Assembly (NCBI GenBank): GCA_002480735.1
Contig: DLCS01000203.1
Location: 1-16,624 of the forward strand
DNA from: Bacillaceae bacterium UBA7792
GTDB lineage: Bacteria; Bacillota; Bacilli; Bacillales; Cytobacillaceae
Direction: 5' to 3'
Length of the DNA: 16,624 nt
Shown here: in pieces, positions 1 to 7,710 of the stretch
Layout of the letters: the number at the start of each line of letters is the position of its first letter
How positions within the stretch are numbered: the stretch's first letter is position 1
Program-made: the position numbers and the translations under genes
The notes under the pieces: model-generated
Seen by the model: the letters and a program-made list of their open reading frames with translations, nothing else
Database searches by the model: none
Told to the model about the DNA's origin: nothing

Positions 1-432
1 CTTCTTGTAGGAGGCAATCATCAAGGCGGGAATAACCATTCCCCCACTGGATGCCCCTGCACGAATGAGGATGCCTACGCCAATACCAAAAAAAATACTA
101 CCTCCTAAAATATCCAGTATGATATGCCAATGTGGGATTGGGAGAAAATACGAAGATAGGATCGTGACAGTAGTAGAGGTTGTCGCCACAGCTAGAATCG
201 TTCGAAATGTCCATGTGTAGCCAAAATATTTCAAAGCAAATACAAGGAAAACAATATTAGCTAACCATAAAGAAAAGCCTAAAGGCAGTTGAAACCAATG
301 ATTCGCTAAGATGGCCAAGCCAGCCGCACCACCCGATGGAATGGAATGGGGAAACAAGAAGATGGACATCGCCATTCCTTGTAGCGATGCTCCTAAAAAT
401 AGCGAGCAATAAATTAATAATGTTTTATACAT
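1..432 (-). CDS. YitT-family membrane protein, N-terminal half (truncated by window edge)
   Basis: Reading the minus strand from an ATG at 432 gives 144 codons with no stop before the window edge, about half the usual family length of roughly 280 residues. The product is very hydrophobic, with about four membrane segments visible. Residues 26-40 (LFPHSIPSGGAAGLA) and 126-131 (GASSGG) match the paired small-residue loops typical of the YitT/DUF161 family of Firmicutes membrane proteins. The function of that family is not well established. A GGGAGGG ribosome-binding site lies 9 bases upstream at 442-448. The gene follows modB on the same strand with a 96-base gap and no clear terminator between them, so read-through from modAB is possible. 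The family call rests on motif resemblance. Confidence 0.75.
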   Translation of the reverse strand, partial: MYKTLLIYCSLFLGASLQGMAMSIFLFPHSIPSGGAAGLAILANHWFQLPLGFSLWLANIVFLVFALKYFGYTWTFRTILAVATTSTTVTILSSYFLPIPHWHIILDILGGSIFFGIGVGILIRAGASSGGMVIPALMIASYKK

Positions 433-528
433 TTCTTGTTTCCCTCCCAACCAGGCTTCTCCCCTTGTCCATTTTATGAATGATGAAAAGAGAATATGAA
501 TTCACTTCTGAATTCTCTCTTAGTTGCA

Positions 529-1209
529 TCACTCTTTTTTTATCCGGACAGTCAGCAGCATGATAAAGGATATAAGGACAATCGAAATCACCCACATCCA
601 CGCCATTTTCATATTACCAGAGTCAATCGCTATATAGATGGCTGTAGGTATTGTTTGTGTCTCTCCTGGGATATTACCTGCAAACATCAAGGTGGCGCCA
701 AATTCACCCAATGCTCGCGCAAAGCTTAATATACTTCCAGAAATGAGGGTCCTTGAAGCTAACGGAATAGAAATAAATAAAAAAATTCTCCATTCACTTG
801 CTCCATCTACCCGAGCTGCGTCCTCTATGTCACGGTTAACCCCCTCAAATCCCGATTTTGCGGATTGATACATAAGTGGAAATGCTACAACGATGGAAGC
901 AATGACAGCTGCCCACCATGTAAAAATGATGGGCTGCCTAAAGATCCATTCGATTGCCTGTCCTGCCAAGCTATTCTTTCCAAAGACGACAATAAGAAAA
1001 AATCCAACAACTGTAGGTGGGAGAACCATCGGGAGCATGAGAATGGTCTCCAAAACGGCTTTCCCTCTAAAAGTTCTTCTAGCGAAAATTCTTCCTATCA
1101 ACGCTCCAATGAAAATTACGATAATACCCGATATCGTAGCTACTTTTATAGATAGCCAAATTGGACTTAAGAATTCTTGCATGAATTCTTTATTTAGTAG
1201 TAAATCCAT
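529..1209 (-). CDS. modB: Molybdate ABC transporter permease ModB
   Basis: The inner-membrane permease of a molybdate (possibly tungstate) ABC importer. The 226-residue product has about five membrane segments. It carries the family loop MLPMVLPPTVVGF (58-70), the EAA-type ATPase-docking loop around residues 129-150 (EDAARVDGASEW then FISIPLA) and the conserved ALGEFGATLMFAGN stretch (166-179). The start is uncertain. ATG at 1209 was chosen over TTG at 1218 and ATG at 1182. The ribosome-binding signal is weak for all three (AAAGG and GAGG just upstream of 1209). With ATG 1209 the gene overlaps the end of modA by 20 bases, which suggests translational coupling. No modC ATPase gene follows, so the permease must use an ATPase encoded elsewhere. 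Other Bacillus modAB loci also lack modC. Confidence 0.92.
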   Translation of the reverse strand: MDLLLNKEFMQEFLSPIWLSIKVATISGIIVIFIGALIGRIFARRTFRGKAVLETILMLPMVLPPTVVGFFLIVVFGKNSLAGQAIEWIFRQPIIFTWWAAVIASIVVAFPLMYQSAKSGFEGVNRDIEDAARVDGASEWRIFLFISIPLASRTLISGSILSFARALGEFGATLMFAGNIPGETQTIPTAIYIAIDSGNMKMAWMWVISIVLISFIMLLTVRIKKE

Positions 1210-2005
1210 AATCCTCAAATACCTTTAGAGCAGCATCACTTTGTAAATACTCATAAAATTCTTTTGCTGCTTCGTAATGTTTTGAATCTTTAATGATCCC
1301 AAGTGGATAAATAATTGGAGTGTGTGTTTCCGGATCGGCTGATGCAACAATTTCAATTTTATCCGAAACTAATGCATCGGTTTTGTAAACAATTCCAGCG
1401 GCCACATTACCAGTTTCAACATAAGATAAAACCTGACGAACATCCTTTGCGTAAACTACTTTTGATTCAACATCTTTCCATATATCCATCTTTTCAAGAG
1501 ATTCTTTTGCGTATTTTCCTGCAGGTACTGATTCAGGAGTTCCAATTGAAATTTTGCCTACCTCTTCTTTTGTAAGATCTTCAAAACCTTTAATTGATTG
1601 ATCCCCCTTTGGAACAACTAATACAAGTTCATTTCCAAGCAGATCCAATCCATCTTCCTTTGCAATATTCCCTTCCTCTACCAATAAATCAAACTTATCT
1701 TCTGCTGCTGAGAAAAATAAATCAACTGGCGCTCCTTGAGAGATTTGCTGCTGCAAAGAACCGGAAGCTCCAAAGTTAAATTTCAAAGTTACTTCAGGAT
1801 GTTTTTCTCGATATGTCTGCCCGATCACATCCATTGCATCCTTCAAACTTGCTGCTGCAGAAATCGTTAATTCCACCTTCTCCTTGCTTTCTTTTTTTGG
1901 TTCCTGCTTGTCTGAAGATTGATCTGTATTCTCATTATTCGAACACGCTACCGCAAACATAAGTACAAATAAGAGAATACCAACGAATTTAAACCACTTT
2001 TTCAT
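1190..2005 (-). CDS. modA: Molybdate-binding lipoprotein ModA
   Basis: The extracellular solute-binding protein that captures molybdate and delivers it to ModB. The 271-residue product starts with a lipoprotein signal: KKW, a hydrophobic core, then the lipobox FAVAC with Cys21 as the lipidated residue. A Ser/Asp/Lys-rich linker (22-45) leads to the binding domain. That domain shows family features: the AAASLKDAMD stretch (50-59), NFGASGSLQQQISQGAPVDL (76-95), GTPESVPAGKYAKE, and a late VGIVYKTDA-type segment (here AAGIVYKTDAL). Ser and Ala residues in the first two motifs normally contact the oxyanion. The start ATG at 2005 has an AGAGGTG ribosome-binding site a few bases upstream. The gene is first of the modAB pair and is preceded by a strong palindromic operator candidate. 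Tungstate selectivity cannot be excluded. Confidence 0.95.
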   Translation of the reverse strand: MKKWFKFVGILLFVLMFAVACSNNENTDQSSDKQEPKKESKEKVELTISAAASLKDAMDVIGQTYREKHPEVTLKFNFGASGSLQQQISQGAPVDLFFSAAEDKFDLLVEEGNIAKEDGLDLLGNELVLVVPKGDQSIKGFEDLTKEEVGKISIGTPESVPAGKYAKESLEKMDIWKDVESKVVYAKDVRQVLSYVETGNVAAGIVYKTDALVSDKIEIVASADPETHTPIIYPLGIIKDSKHYEAAKEFYEYLQSDAALKVFEDYGFTTK

Positions 2006-2026
2006 TTTGCACCTCTGCCTTATGAA

Positions 2027-2081
2027 TATAATTAGTTATAACCATTTATAACTAATTATAGTTTATTATAACTAGTGATAA
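2027..2081 (-). promoter_or_regulatory. Promoter and operator candidate of modAB with repeated TAGTTATAA motif
   Basis: A perfect 15-base inverted repeat (left arm TATAATTAGTTATAA at 2027-2041, spacer CCAT, right arm 2046-2060) lies 22 bases upstream of the modA start. A second palindrome, TTATAACTAGTGATAA, at 2066-2081 matches itself in 7 of 8 arm positions. The core TAGTTATAA or its complement therefore occurs three times (2033-2041, 2046-2054, 2066-2074). On the minus strand two TATAAT boxes (2065-2070 and 2055-2060) lie inside the repeats, and a weak -35 TAGTCA sits 18 bases before the first. A repressor bound here would cover the promoter. By position, a molybdate-responsive repressor is the natural candidate, but none is encoded in the window. 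Confidence 0.6.
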
Positions 2082-2181
2082 AAATAAATGACTAATCTCA
2101 CAGTTTTAGAATACACATATCCTTAGTTTTTTCCCATTATCCGTCTAGCATTAATAAAAGAAAATAAAGAGCCCAGTTTTA

Positions 2182-2211
2182 AAAAAGGAACAGCATTTAC
2201 TGTTCCTTTTT
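2182..2211 (-). terminator. Second rho-independent terminator after the CwlO-like gene
   Basis: A perfect 12-base stem (arm AAAAAGGAACAG, six-base loop) is followed on the minus strand by a six-T run. It lies 26 bases beyond another terminator for the same upstream gene, so it acts as a tandem backup that insulates modAB. The symmetric A and T flanks mean it could also work on the plus strand, where no gene reads into it. Confidence 0.75.
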
Positions 2212-2236
2212 AGGTTGATTATTGATGGCAAAATTA

Positions 2237-2273
2237 AAAAGGCTTATCCCCATCACTTGAGGATAAGCCTTTT
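2237..2273 (-). terminator. Rho-independent terminator of the CwlO-like gene
   Basis: A 13-base stem (arm AAAAGGCTTATCC, 11-base loop) begins 8 bases after the stop codon of the endopeptidase gene. On the minus strand it is followed by TTTTTAATTTT. Confidence 0.88.
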
Positions 2274-2281
2274 ACCTATTA

Positions 2282-3496
2282 TTAAAAGTTTGCGATTCTT
2301 CTTACATGACCAGAAAAATGACTCTTATAGTAACCAGAATTCATATCTGCAATCGCTACACCTGTAGATGACTGAGAACCGATGAATTTGCCTCCTCCAA
2401 GGTAAATCCCCACATGTCCATCCTTCTTGTAGGTGTCGAAGAATACTAGATCACCAGGGCGAGCTTCGCCATAGGAAACTCGGGTACCTTGATTTCTTAA
2501 GGCACTAGTGCTTGTCCCAATATTGATGCCAGCTTGTCTGAATGCCCAGCTAACAAAACCAGAACAGTCAAAACGGCCATTTGCTACATCATATTGGCTT
2601 CTTCCAGCACCAAACACATATACAGAGTTTCCAATATATCGATAACCAGCTTGTAAAATTGTATTTAGGCTTCCATCATTTGCAGGTGGAACATATCCAA
2701 CTTTTCCACCGCCGCTACTGCTGCTGCCGCCTTTACTGCTTCCACCTGATGATGATTGAGAACTACGTGCAGCGTCTCTTGCAGCCTTTGCAGCCGCCTC
2801 CGCTGCCGCTTTTTCAGCTGCGATTCTGGCAGCTTCCTTCTCTTCTAGGTCACTCTTCTTAGCAAGATTGCCCTTTTGTTCTTCTTCAAGCTGCTTTTTC
2901 AATTCATCGTTTTGAGCCTTTTGCTCAAGCATTTGAGCCTTCATACCTTCAAGCTCTGTTTTCATTTCCGTTAATCCAGTTAATTTCTCATCCACTGCGG
3001 CCTGTTTTTCTTTTACAGCCGCTTTATCTAATTCATGCTGTTTAATCAAATCGCTATCAGCGTTAGCAATTTGTGAGACAGCAAAAACACGGTCGATAAA
3101 ATCACTAAAATCCTCAGAGCCTAATAATACTTCAATATAACTAACCTTTCCACCTGATTCCTGGAAGGACTGTGCACGCTTTTTAAGTATCTCCGTTCTT
3201 TTGGCAATCGTGTCATTTAAGACAGCAATTTCTGCTTCGAGCTTTGCGATTTCTTGTTGAGTTGTTTTTATATCGCTTTCTGTCTTAACAATCAAATTAT
3301 TATTGTCTCTAATAGCCTCTTCCACGCGTTTAATTTGTTTCTGTAAGTCAGACAATTCTTTTTGCGTATTAGCTATATCTTCATTAACTTGTTGAATTTG
3401 TGAAGAGTAGTTTGCACTTACTGAAGGGATTGCAATTAGGCTTCCAACTCCTAAAATGATGGATGTGTTCAGAGCTACAAGTTTCTTTTTCAACAT
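2282..3496 (-). CDS. cwlO: CwlO-like NlpC/P60 peptidoglycan DL-endopeptidase with coiled-coil N-terminus
   Basis: A secreted cell-wall hydrolase that would cut the D-Glu/diamino-acid bond in stem peptides during growth. The 404-residue product has a Sec signal peptide (1-28, cleavage after SVSA), a long heptad-rich coiled coil (about 30-245) and a low-complexity Ser/Gly linker (about 246-270). An NlpC/P60 domain (about 278-404) follows, with catalytic Cys311 in RFDCSGFVSWAF and His361 in DGHVGIYLG. The coiled coil includes the segment KRAQSFQESGGKVSYIEVLLGSEDF (split here only by description), close to CwlO of Bacillus subtilis. In that family this region is regulated by the FtsEX complex. 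The third catalytic position, His or Asn in relatives, appears to be Gly in KFIGSQSS. The ATG at 3496 has a GGAGGA site six bases upstream. It stands alone between terminators. The symbol is by resemblance; other family members are possible. Confidence 0.88.
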   Translation of the reverse strand: MLKKKLVALNTSIILGVGSLIAIPSVSANYSSQIQQVNEDIANTQKELSDLQKQIKRVEEAIRDNNNLIVKTESDIKTTQQEIAKLEAEIAVLNDTIAKRTEILKKRAQSFQESGGKVSYIEVLLGSEDFSDFIDRVFAVSQIANADSDLIKQHELDKAAVKEKQAAVDEKLTGLTEMKTELEGMKAQMLEQKAQNDELKKQLEEEQKGNLAKKSDLEEKEAARIAAEKAAAEAAAKAARDAARSSQSSSGGSSKGGSSSSGGGKVGYVPPANDGSLNTILQAGYRYIGNSVYVFGAGRSQYDVANGRFDCSGFVSWAFRQAGINIGTSTSALRNQGTRVSYGEARPGDLVFFDTYKKDGHVGIYLGGGKFIGSQSSTGVAIADMNSGYYKSHFSGHVRRIANF

Positions 3497-3661
3497 AAGC
3501 TTTCCTCCGACCTCTTGATTTCGACAAGTTCTATTAAATATGTACTCTACGAAAAACCGATTAAATTACAAGTTCTTCGCTTTCGTTCGTAATTTTCTAT
3601 AAAAATGACAAATTTCCAGTTAAAAAAACATTTTTTTCCCTGTCTAGTACTATAGCAGTCT

Positions 3662-3692
3662 ATCATAACAGTAAGGTTAAGATAATATTACA
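3662..3692 (-). promoter_or_regulatory. Possible WalR-type half-sites and -10 upstream of the CwlO-like gene
   Basis: On the minus strand TGTAAT (3687-3692) and TGTTAT (3665-3670) lie exactly 22 bases apart, with a poor half-site CTTAAC midway (3676-3681). This gives the 11-base rhythm of WalR sites (TGTWAH-N5-TGTWAH). A TATGAT -10 candidate (3662-3667) overlaps the last half-site, which is not the usual layout for activation. It is reported because WalR controls cwlO in relatives. The match is weak. The rest of the 240-base leader shows no riboswitch that I recognise. Confidence 0.25.
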
Positions 3693-3733
3693 AATATATT
3701 TCAATTTATTAGTACCAGATGCTAATACAAGCA

Positions 3734-3761
3734 CAAAAAAAGCCTCCCAAAATGGGAAGCT
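3734..3761 (-). terminator. Rho-independent terminator of the LtaS-family gene
   Basis: On the minus-strand RNA AGCTTCCC pairs with GGGAGGCT across a five-base loop, using one G-U wobble, and is followed by seven to eight Ts. The wobble pairs only in the minus-strand transcript, which fixes the direction. The hairpin starts three bases past the stop codon. Confidence 0.88.
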
Positions 3762-3764
3762 CTT

Positions 3765-5720
3765 TTATTGTTCATTCGTATCTTTTTCTTCTGGTTTACT
3801 GTAATCATACTGAGAACGGTCAACTGGCTTGAAGCCGTTCGGTGCATAGAAACGTAGCAAATCTCCGTTTACGACCTTGTCAGATAAATGCAATTTATAT
3901 TCAACAATTTTCTGGAGTCCTTTTGCTTTCTCCTGCTCGGTATCACTGAGCGGCTCTCCAGTATTGGAATCATAGAACTTTCCACCTACTGATGAAATAG
4001 TTGGACTTACAAAATCACCATTTCGGAATGGGATTAGGGTATCGTGCTGCTCTGATAATAAATCCGTACCTAATTGCACATACTCTTTTGTATCAATTCC
4101 TAATAAGTGCAAGAGAGTTGGAAGTAGGTCGATTTGGCCACCATAAGTATGGTTGATACCGCCCTCCATACCTGGAACACGGATGAAGAGTGGCACACGC
4201 TGTAGGCCTGCTGCTGTATCAAAGGTTGACAGCTCTCTGCCAATTACTTTCTCCATCGCACTATTATGGTTTTGTGAAATACCGTAGTGGTCTCCGTACA
4301 TGATAATAATAGAATTGTCATAGAGACCAGATTCCTTCAAATCATTGAAGAATTGCTCTAACGCTTCATCCGCATAGCGAGCCGTTTGGAAATAATTATC
4401 TACAGACTTATCACCGGTTGTATGCGGCCCAATCGTTGCCAATGACTGATCCATTGAATATGGGTAGTGATGAGATACAGTAATAAATTTTGTATAGAAT
4501 GGCTGTGGCATTTGTTTAAGCATTTCGAAGGATTGTTGATAGAAAGGCTTATCCATTAGACCATATTCAGCCATATTTTGATCATCTGTTTCATAATAGC
4601 TTAAGTCATAAAAACGATCGTAGCCAAAAGATTTGTAAATCTCATTACGATTCCAGAAGCTTCCGGCGTTTCCGTGGAAGACAGCAGAAGTGTAACCCTG
4701 CTGGCCTAAGATCGCTGGCGCAGCTTCGTAAGTGTTCAAGCCTTTTGTTGTAAAGGCCGACCCCTGTGGCAAGCCATACAGTGAATTCTCTAACATAAAC
4801 TCAGCATCAGAGGTTTTTCCTTGAGCTGTTTGATGGAAGAAGTTATCAAAGAACATCGTGTTTCCATCTTTTACTAAAGAATTCAAGAATGGCGTTACTT
4901 CCTCTCCATTGAGCTTATAGTTAATAAGAAACTCCTGCATCGACTCAAGATGCAAGTAGATCACATTCATCCCTTTACCAACGCCAAAATACTTTGGATT
5001 AGGTTCCGCATAGTTGGACTTTGTAAAGTTAATGACTTCCGTAATATCACTGCTATCAGCTAGTACCCTTTGGGCAGATGCCTTCGTACTTTGAACGGCA
5101 TCATAAATTGTATAGTTGTACATTCCCAAGTACTTGACAATATAGTTTCGGTCAAAGCCTCTTGTTAAAAGCTGCGGTCTATCTCCTTCTGCCAATGCAA
5201 GATTCAAGCTTGAAATTCCTAACGCAAGAGATAGCACCCCGGCAACAGTGCGTCGGTTAAAGTTCTTTGCATCAACCTTTACTACTTTAAATACATATAG
5301 CCCAATGAGTAAGAAAACATCTACAAAAAATAGAATATCATATGGTTTTAAGAGTGAAACAACACTGCTTGATACATCACCGAAGTTCTGTGTTTGAAAT
5401 AAGGTTGGCAGCGTAATAAAGTCGTTGAAAAATCGGTAATACACGACGTTTGCATAGACAAGAAATGATAACAAAAAGTCTAATATCAATAATACCCGAT
5501 ATTTTCTTTTTCCCTTAAAGAAAAGTGCTATTCCCAAAAATAATAGGGAAGATCCAAGTGGATTTATAAATAATAAGATTTTCTGTAAAGTATTCTCAAT
5601 TCCTAATTCAAATTGTGTTAATTGAATGACATAAGTTTTTAACCAAAGGAGTAGAACGGTAATCAAGAAAAAACCAATATATTTATCAAATATTTGAGGA
5701 CGTTTTAGTATTTTATTCAT
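3765..5720 (-). CDS. ltaS: LtaS-family lipoteichoic acid synthase (glycerolphosphate polymerase)
   Basis: A polytopic membrane enzyme that transfers glycerolphosphate from phosphatidylglycerol to build the lipoteichoic acid chain on the outer face of the membrane. The 651-residue length is typical. About five membrane segments lie in residues 15-180, followed by a linker with a possible signal-peptidase-type site near KASAQ (214-217) and the extracellular sulfatase-fold domain (about 245-600). Expected metal and catalytic residues are present: Glu259 in HLES, Thr303 in GKTSD (nucleophile), Trp356, His417 in VSHHYP, and Asp477-His478 in YGDH. An acidic, charged tail ends the protein. ATG 5720 has AGGTG five bases upstream. 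The gene is monocistronic, with its own terminator. Bacillus genomes carry several paralogues (LtaS, YfnI, YqgS, YvgJ), and the sequence alone does not say which this is. Confidence 0.93.
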   Translation of the reverse strand: MNKILKRPQIFDKYIGFFLITVLLLWLKTYVIQLTQFELGIENTLQKILLFINPLGSSLLFLGIALFFKGKRKYRVLLILDFLLSFLVYANVVYYRFFNDFITLPTLFQTQNFGDVSSSVVSLLKPYDILFFVDVFLLIGLYVFKVVKVDAKNFNRRTVAGVLSLALGISSLNLALAEGDRPQLLTRGFDRNYIVKYLGMYNYTIYDAVQSTKASAQRVLADSSDITEVINFTKSNYAEPNPKYFGVGKGMNVIYLHLESMQEFLINYKLNGEEVTPFLNSLVKDGNTMFFDNFFHQTAQGKTSDAEFMLENSLYGLPQGSAFTTKGLNTYEAAPAILGQQGYTSAVFHGNAGSFWNRNEIYKSFGYDRFYDLSYYETDDQNMAEYGLMDKPFYQQSFEMLKQMPQPFYTKFITVSHHYPYSMDQSLATIGPHTTGDKSVDNYFQTARYADEALEQFFNDLKESGLYDNSIIIMYGDHYGISQNHNSAMEKVIGRELSTFDTAAGLQRVPLFIRVPGMEGGINHTYGGQIDLLPTLLHLLGIDTKEYVQLGTDLLSEQHDTLIPFRNGDFVSPTISSVGGKFYDSNTGEPLSDTEQEKAKGLQKIVEYKLHLSDKVVNGDLLRFYAPNGFKPVDRSQYDYSKPEEKDTNEQ

Positions 5721-6101
5721 TCTTGCACCTACCTTCTAGTAAACTATTATACATTTCTGGTTACGGAATAAAATATGAATTTTTTCCCAAATTTATTTAT
5801 TGCTAACTCGGCTTCTGTTTGTAATCGGATGAAATCATCTTTGGGACAAAATCCTCAACAATATATATGATAGAACTGCTCAAATTTGAACATCAATAAT
5901 AGATATTCATGTATCAGTTTCTGCCACCAACCTTGAACAAAATATTAATATACTCCTTTTTTTAAAAAAGTCAACTGGCTAACGATTTATTTTAAGAAAA
6001 GAACTTTTCTCAAAGCTTGTTGCTAAATAAAATTACTAACATTATGAATAGACGTATTACCCTCAAAAAAGTTTCCCCAAACGTAAAAATTTCACTATTT
6101 T
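5721..6101. other. AT-rich intergenic region upstream of the LtaS gene
   Basis: No gene is supported here on either strand. A minus-strand TATAAT (revcomp at 5746-5751) lies 25 bases before the LtaS start and would give a leader of about 19 bases, but no convincing -35 box precedes it. A seven-base inverted repeat, AGAAAAG/CTTTTCT with a two-base spacer, sits at 5995-6010. A CAAATTTG palindrome lies near 5883. Nothing else stands out. Confidence 0.5.
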
Positions 6102-6103
6102 GA

Positions 6104-6151
6104 AAAAAGGGCTCATTGCATGATTCATTCTTCATACAAATAGCCCTTTTT
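6104..6151 (-). terminator. Rho-independent terminator of the glycerate kinase gene
   Basis: A ten-base stem (AAAAAGGGCT / AGCCCTTTTT) with a long 28-base loop begins two bases past the glycerate kinase stop codon. It supplies its own T-run on the minus strand. The large loop is unusual but the position is right. Confidence 0.72.
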
Positions 6152-6153
6152 CA

Positions 6154-7284
6154 CTATTTTAGTTGGATAATTCGACAAATATTTTCTGCTGCTGAAGCAA
6201 GATTTTTCTCACCAGACTGTAAAGCTTCCTCAATGGAGGTTACCTCTTTAAGGATCCCTATAACAGAGGTGAATCCGTGCTTATACAGTTCCTCAATGCC
6301 AGCTCCAACCCGTCCGGCAAATGCTATGACTGGAATGTTCAAGCGGCTGGCAGTTCGTGCTACACCATAGGGCGTCTTTCCATAAAGAGTCTGTCCGTCA
6401 ATGCTTCCTTCCCCTGTAAAAACAAAGTCGGCACCAACCATTTTTTTCTCAAGATCGGTATATTCGATCACAAGCTCGATACCTCTCTTCAATTCTGCAT
6501 TTAGAAAAGCCATTAATCCTGCCCCAAGCCCTCCAGCAGCACCTGCCCCTTCCTTCTCAGCAATATCTATACCTGTAAATTCATAAATTTTGTTGGCAAA
6601 ATGTGTAAGGTTCTGATCGAGCTGCTTCACGATCTCAGGTGTTGCTCCTTTTTGCGGACCAAAAATGTAGGAGGCCCCATTGGGACCAACTAATGGATTG
6701 GTGACGTCACATGCTACTTCTATGGTGACCGAAGCCAACCGACCATCAAGCTGACTCGTGTCGATGGTGTCCAGCTCTTTTAAAGAACCTCCCCCAAATG
6801 AAAGCTCCTTTCCTTCTTTATCCTTAAATGAAGCTCCAAGGGCTTGGAGCATTCCCAAACCACCATCATTTGTTGCACTTCCACCTATTCCGATTAGTAT
6901 TCTCTTTGCCCCTCGATCAAGAGCGTCCTTAATTAGCTCACCCGTCCCGTATGTAGTCGTAAAAAGCGGATTTCTCATCTCTTTCTTGATTAATTGGATC
7001 CCGCTTGCACTTGCCATTTCGATTACTGCTGTCTTTTTGTCTCCTAGCAGTCCATAATTCGCAGGAACCTTATCCCCTAAAGGTCCGGTAACCTCCATGT
7101 CGATCACAGTTCCATTCAACCCGTCGACCAATGATTCGACGGTTCCTTCACCACCATCTGCCATTGGAACAATGACACATTCTGCATCAGGAAATACATT
7201 TTTTATTCCCTTTTCCATCGCAAGGGCTGCCATTTTTGCTGTCATACTCTCTTTGAATGAATCTGGTGCTAAAACAAATTTCAT
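6154..7284 (-). CDS. glxK: Glycerate kinase (GlxK/GarK family)
   Basis: A cytoplasmic kinase that phosphorylates D-glycerate, feeding phosphoglycerate into glycolysis. The 376-residue length is standard for this family. Signatures are APDSFKESMTA (6-16), PMADGGEGT (40-48), GTGELIKDALDRGAKRIL (113-130), GIGGSATNDGG (132-142) and a late TGEGSIDGQTLYGKTPYGVA stretch. The ATG at 7284 was chosen over an in-frame TTG directly before it because GAGG sits four bases upstream of the ATG. Whether the product is 2- or 3-phosphoglycerate cannot be told from sequence. No glyoxylate or glucarate genes are nearby, so the gene stands alone, bounded by terminators on both sides. No promoter is clear in the short gap after the tatA terminator. 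Confidence 0.93.
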   Translation of the reverse strand: MKFVLAPDSFKESMTAKMAALAMEKGIKNVFPDAECVIVPMADGGEGTVESLVDGLNGTVIDMEVTGPLGDKVPANYGLLGDKKTAVIEMASASGIQLIKKEMRNPLFTTTYGTGELIKDALDRGAKRILIGIGGSATNDGGLGMLQALGASFKDKEGKELSFGGGSLKELDTIDTSQLDGRLASVTIEVACDVTNPLVGPNGASYIFGPQKGATPEIVKQLDQNLTHFANKIYEFTGIDIAEKEGAGAAGGLGAGLMAFLNAELKRGIELVIEYTDLEKKMVGADFVFTGEGSIDGQTLYGKTPYGVARTASRLNIPVIAFAGRVGAGIEELYKHGFTSVIGILKEVTSIEEALQSGEKNLASAAENICRIIQLK

Positions 7285-7326
7285 CAAACCTCAACCCTTT
7301 TCTATCATTTATTTTTCTACTTAACG

Positions 7327-7357
7327 AAAAAGAGCATGTTCATGATAGAACATACTC
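7327..7357 (-). terminator. Rho-independent terminator after tatA, probable end of the reductase operon
   Basis: A ten-base stem on the minus-strand RNA (GAGTATGTTC with GAACATGCTC, one U-G wobble, six-base loop) is followed by TTTTT. The wobble works only on this strand. It lies 13 bases after the tatA stop and is the first convincing terminator downstream of the radical SAM gene. Confidence 0.87.
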
Positions 7358-7370
7358 CTCTAGTTTCAGC

Positions 7371-7550
7371 TTAAATTTTCTTTTGTTCTTCCTCTAAATC
7401 ATCATCCATAATCCCTTTTGTAGAACTCTTAAATTCTCGAAGGGATTGTCCGAAAGCTCTTCCGATTTCAGGTAACTTTTTAGGTCCAAAGATAATGAGG
7501 GCAAGTACAAGAATAATGATTAACCCTGGAATGCCAATATTTGATAGCAT
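7371..7550 (-). CDS. tatA: Twin-arginine translocase subunit TatA
   Basis: The small pore-forming component of the Tat pathway, which exports folded proteins. The 59-residue product has a short membrane helix ([15 protein letters not shown], about 7-21), the hallmark [14 protein letters not shown] hinge and start of the amphipathic helix (21-34), and a charged tail [13 protein letters not shown] 7550 was chosen because the protein then begins MLSNIG as TatA proteins do. A longer TTG start at 7598 would add 16 untypical residues. A GGAG lies about 10 bases upstream. No tatC is adjacent. A weak extended -10 (TGTTACAAT, 7691-7699) may give it its own promoter, but it is also the last gene before the operon terminator. 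The Tat-dependent catalytic subunit upstream is its obvious client. Confidence 0.93.
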   Translation of the reverse strand: MLSNIGIPGLIIILVLALIIFGPKKLPEIGRAFGQSLREFKSSTKGIMDDDLEEEQKKI

Positions 7551-7710
7551 TTCTCGACCACTCCTTTTGTATATCGCTTCAGCACCAATCGCTATCAAGC
7601 TTTTAACAGCTTGTACAACGCTGGTCAGGGTGCTTAGCTCATCTTAGTTTACCGCATCAAAAATTTTCATTACATATTCTATCCAACAACATTGTAACAC
7701 AGTTTACCAC

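Noticed and set aside
496..1228. Plus-strand open frames opposite modB
   Set aside because: ModB motifs are clear on the minus strand. The plus-strand products look like complement translations of a membrane protein and lack start signals.
3497..3733. A possible riboswitch leader upstream of the CwlO-like gene
   Set aside because: Some cell-wall hydrolase genes have c-di-AMP riboswitches, but I see no matching conserved helices or anti-terminator pairing in this AT-rich leader.
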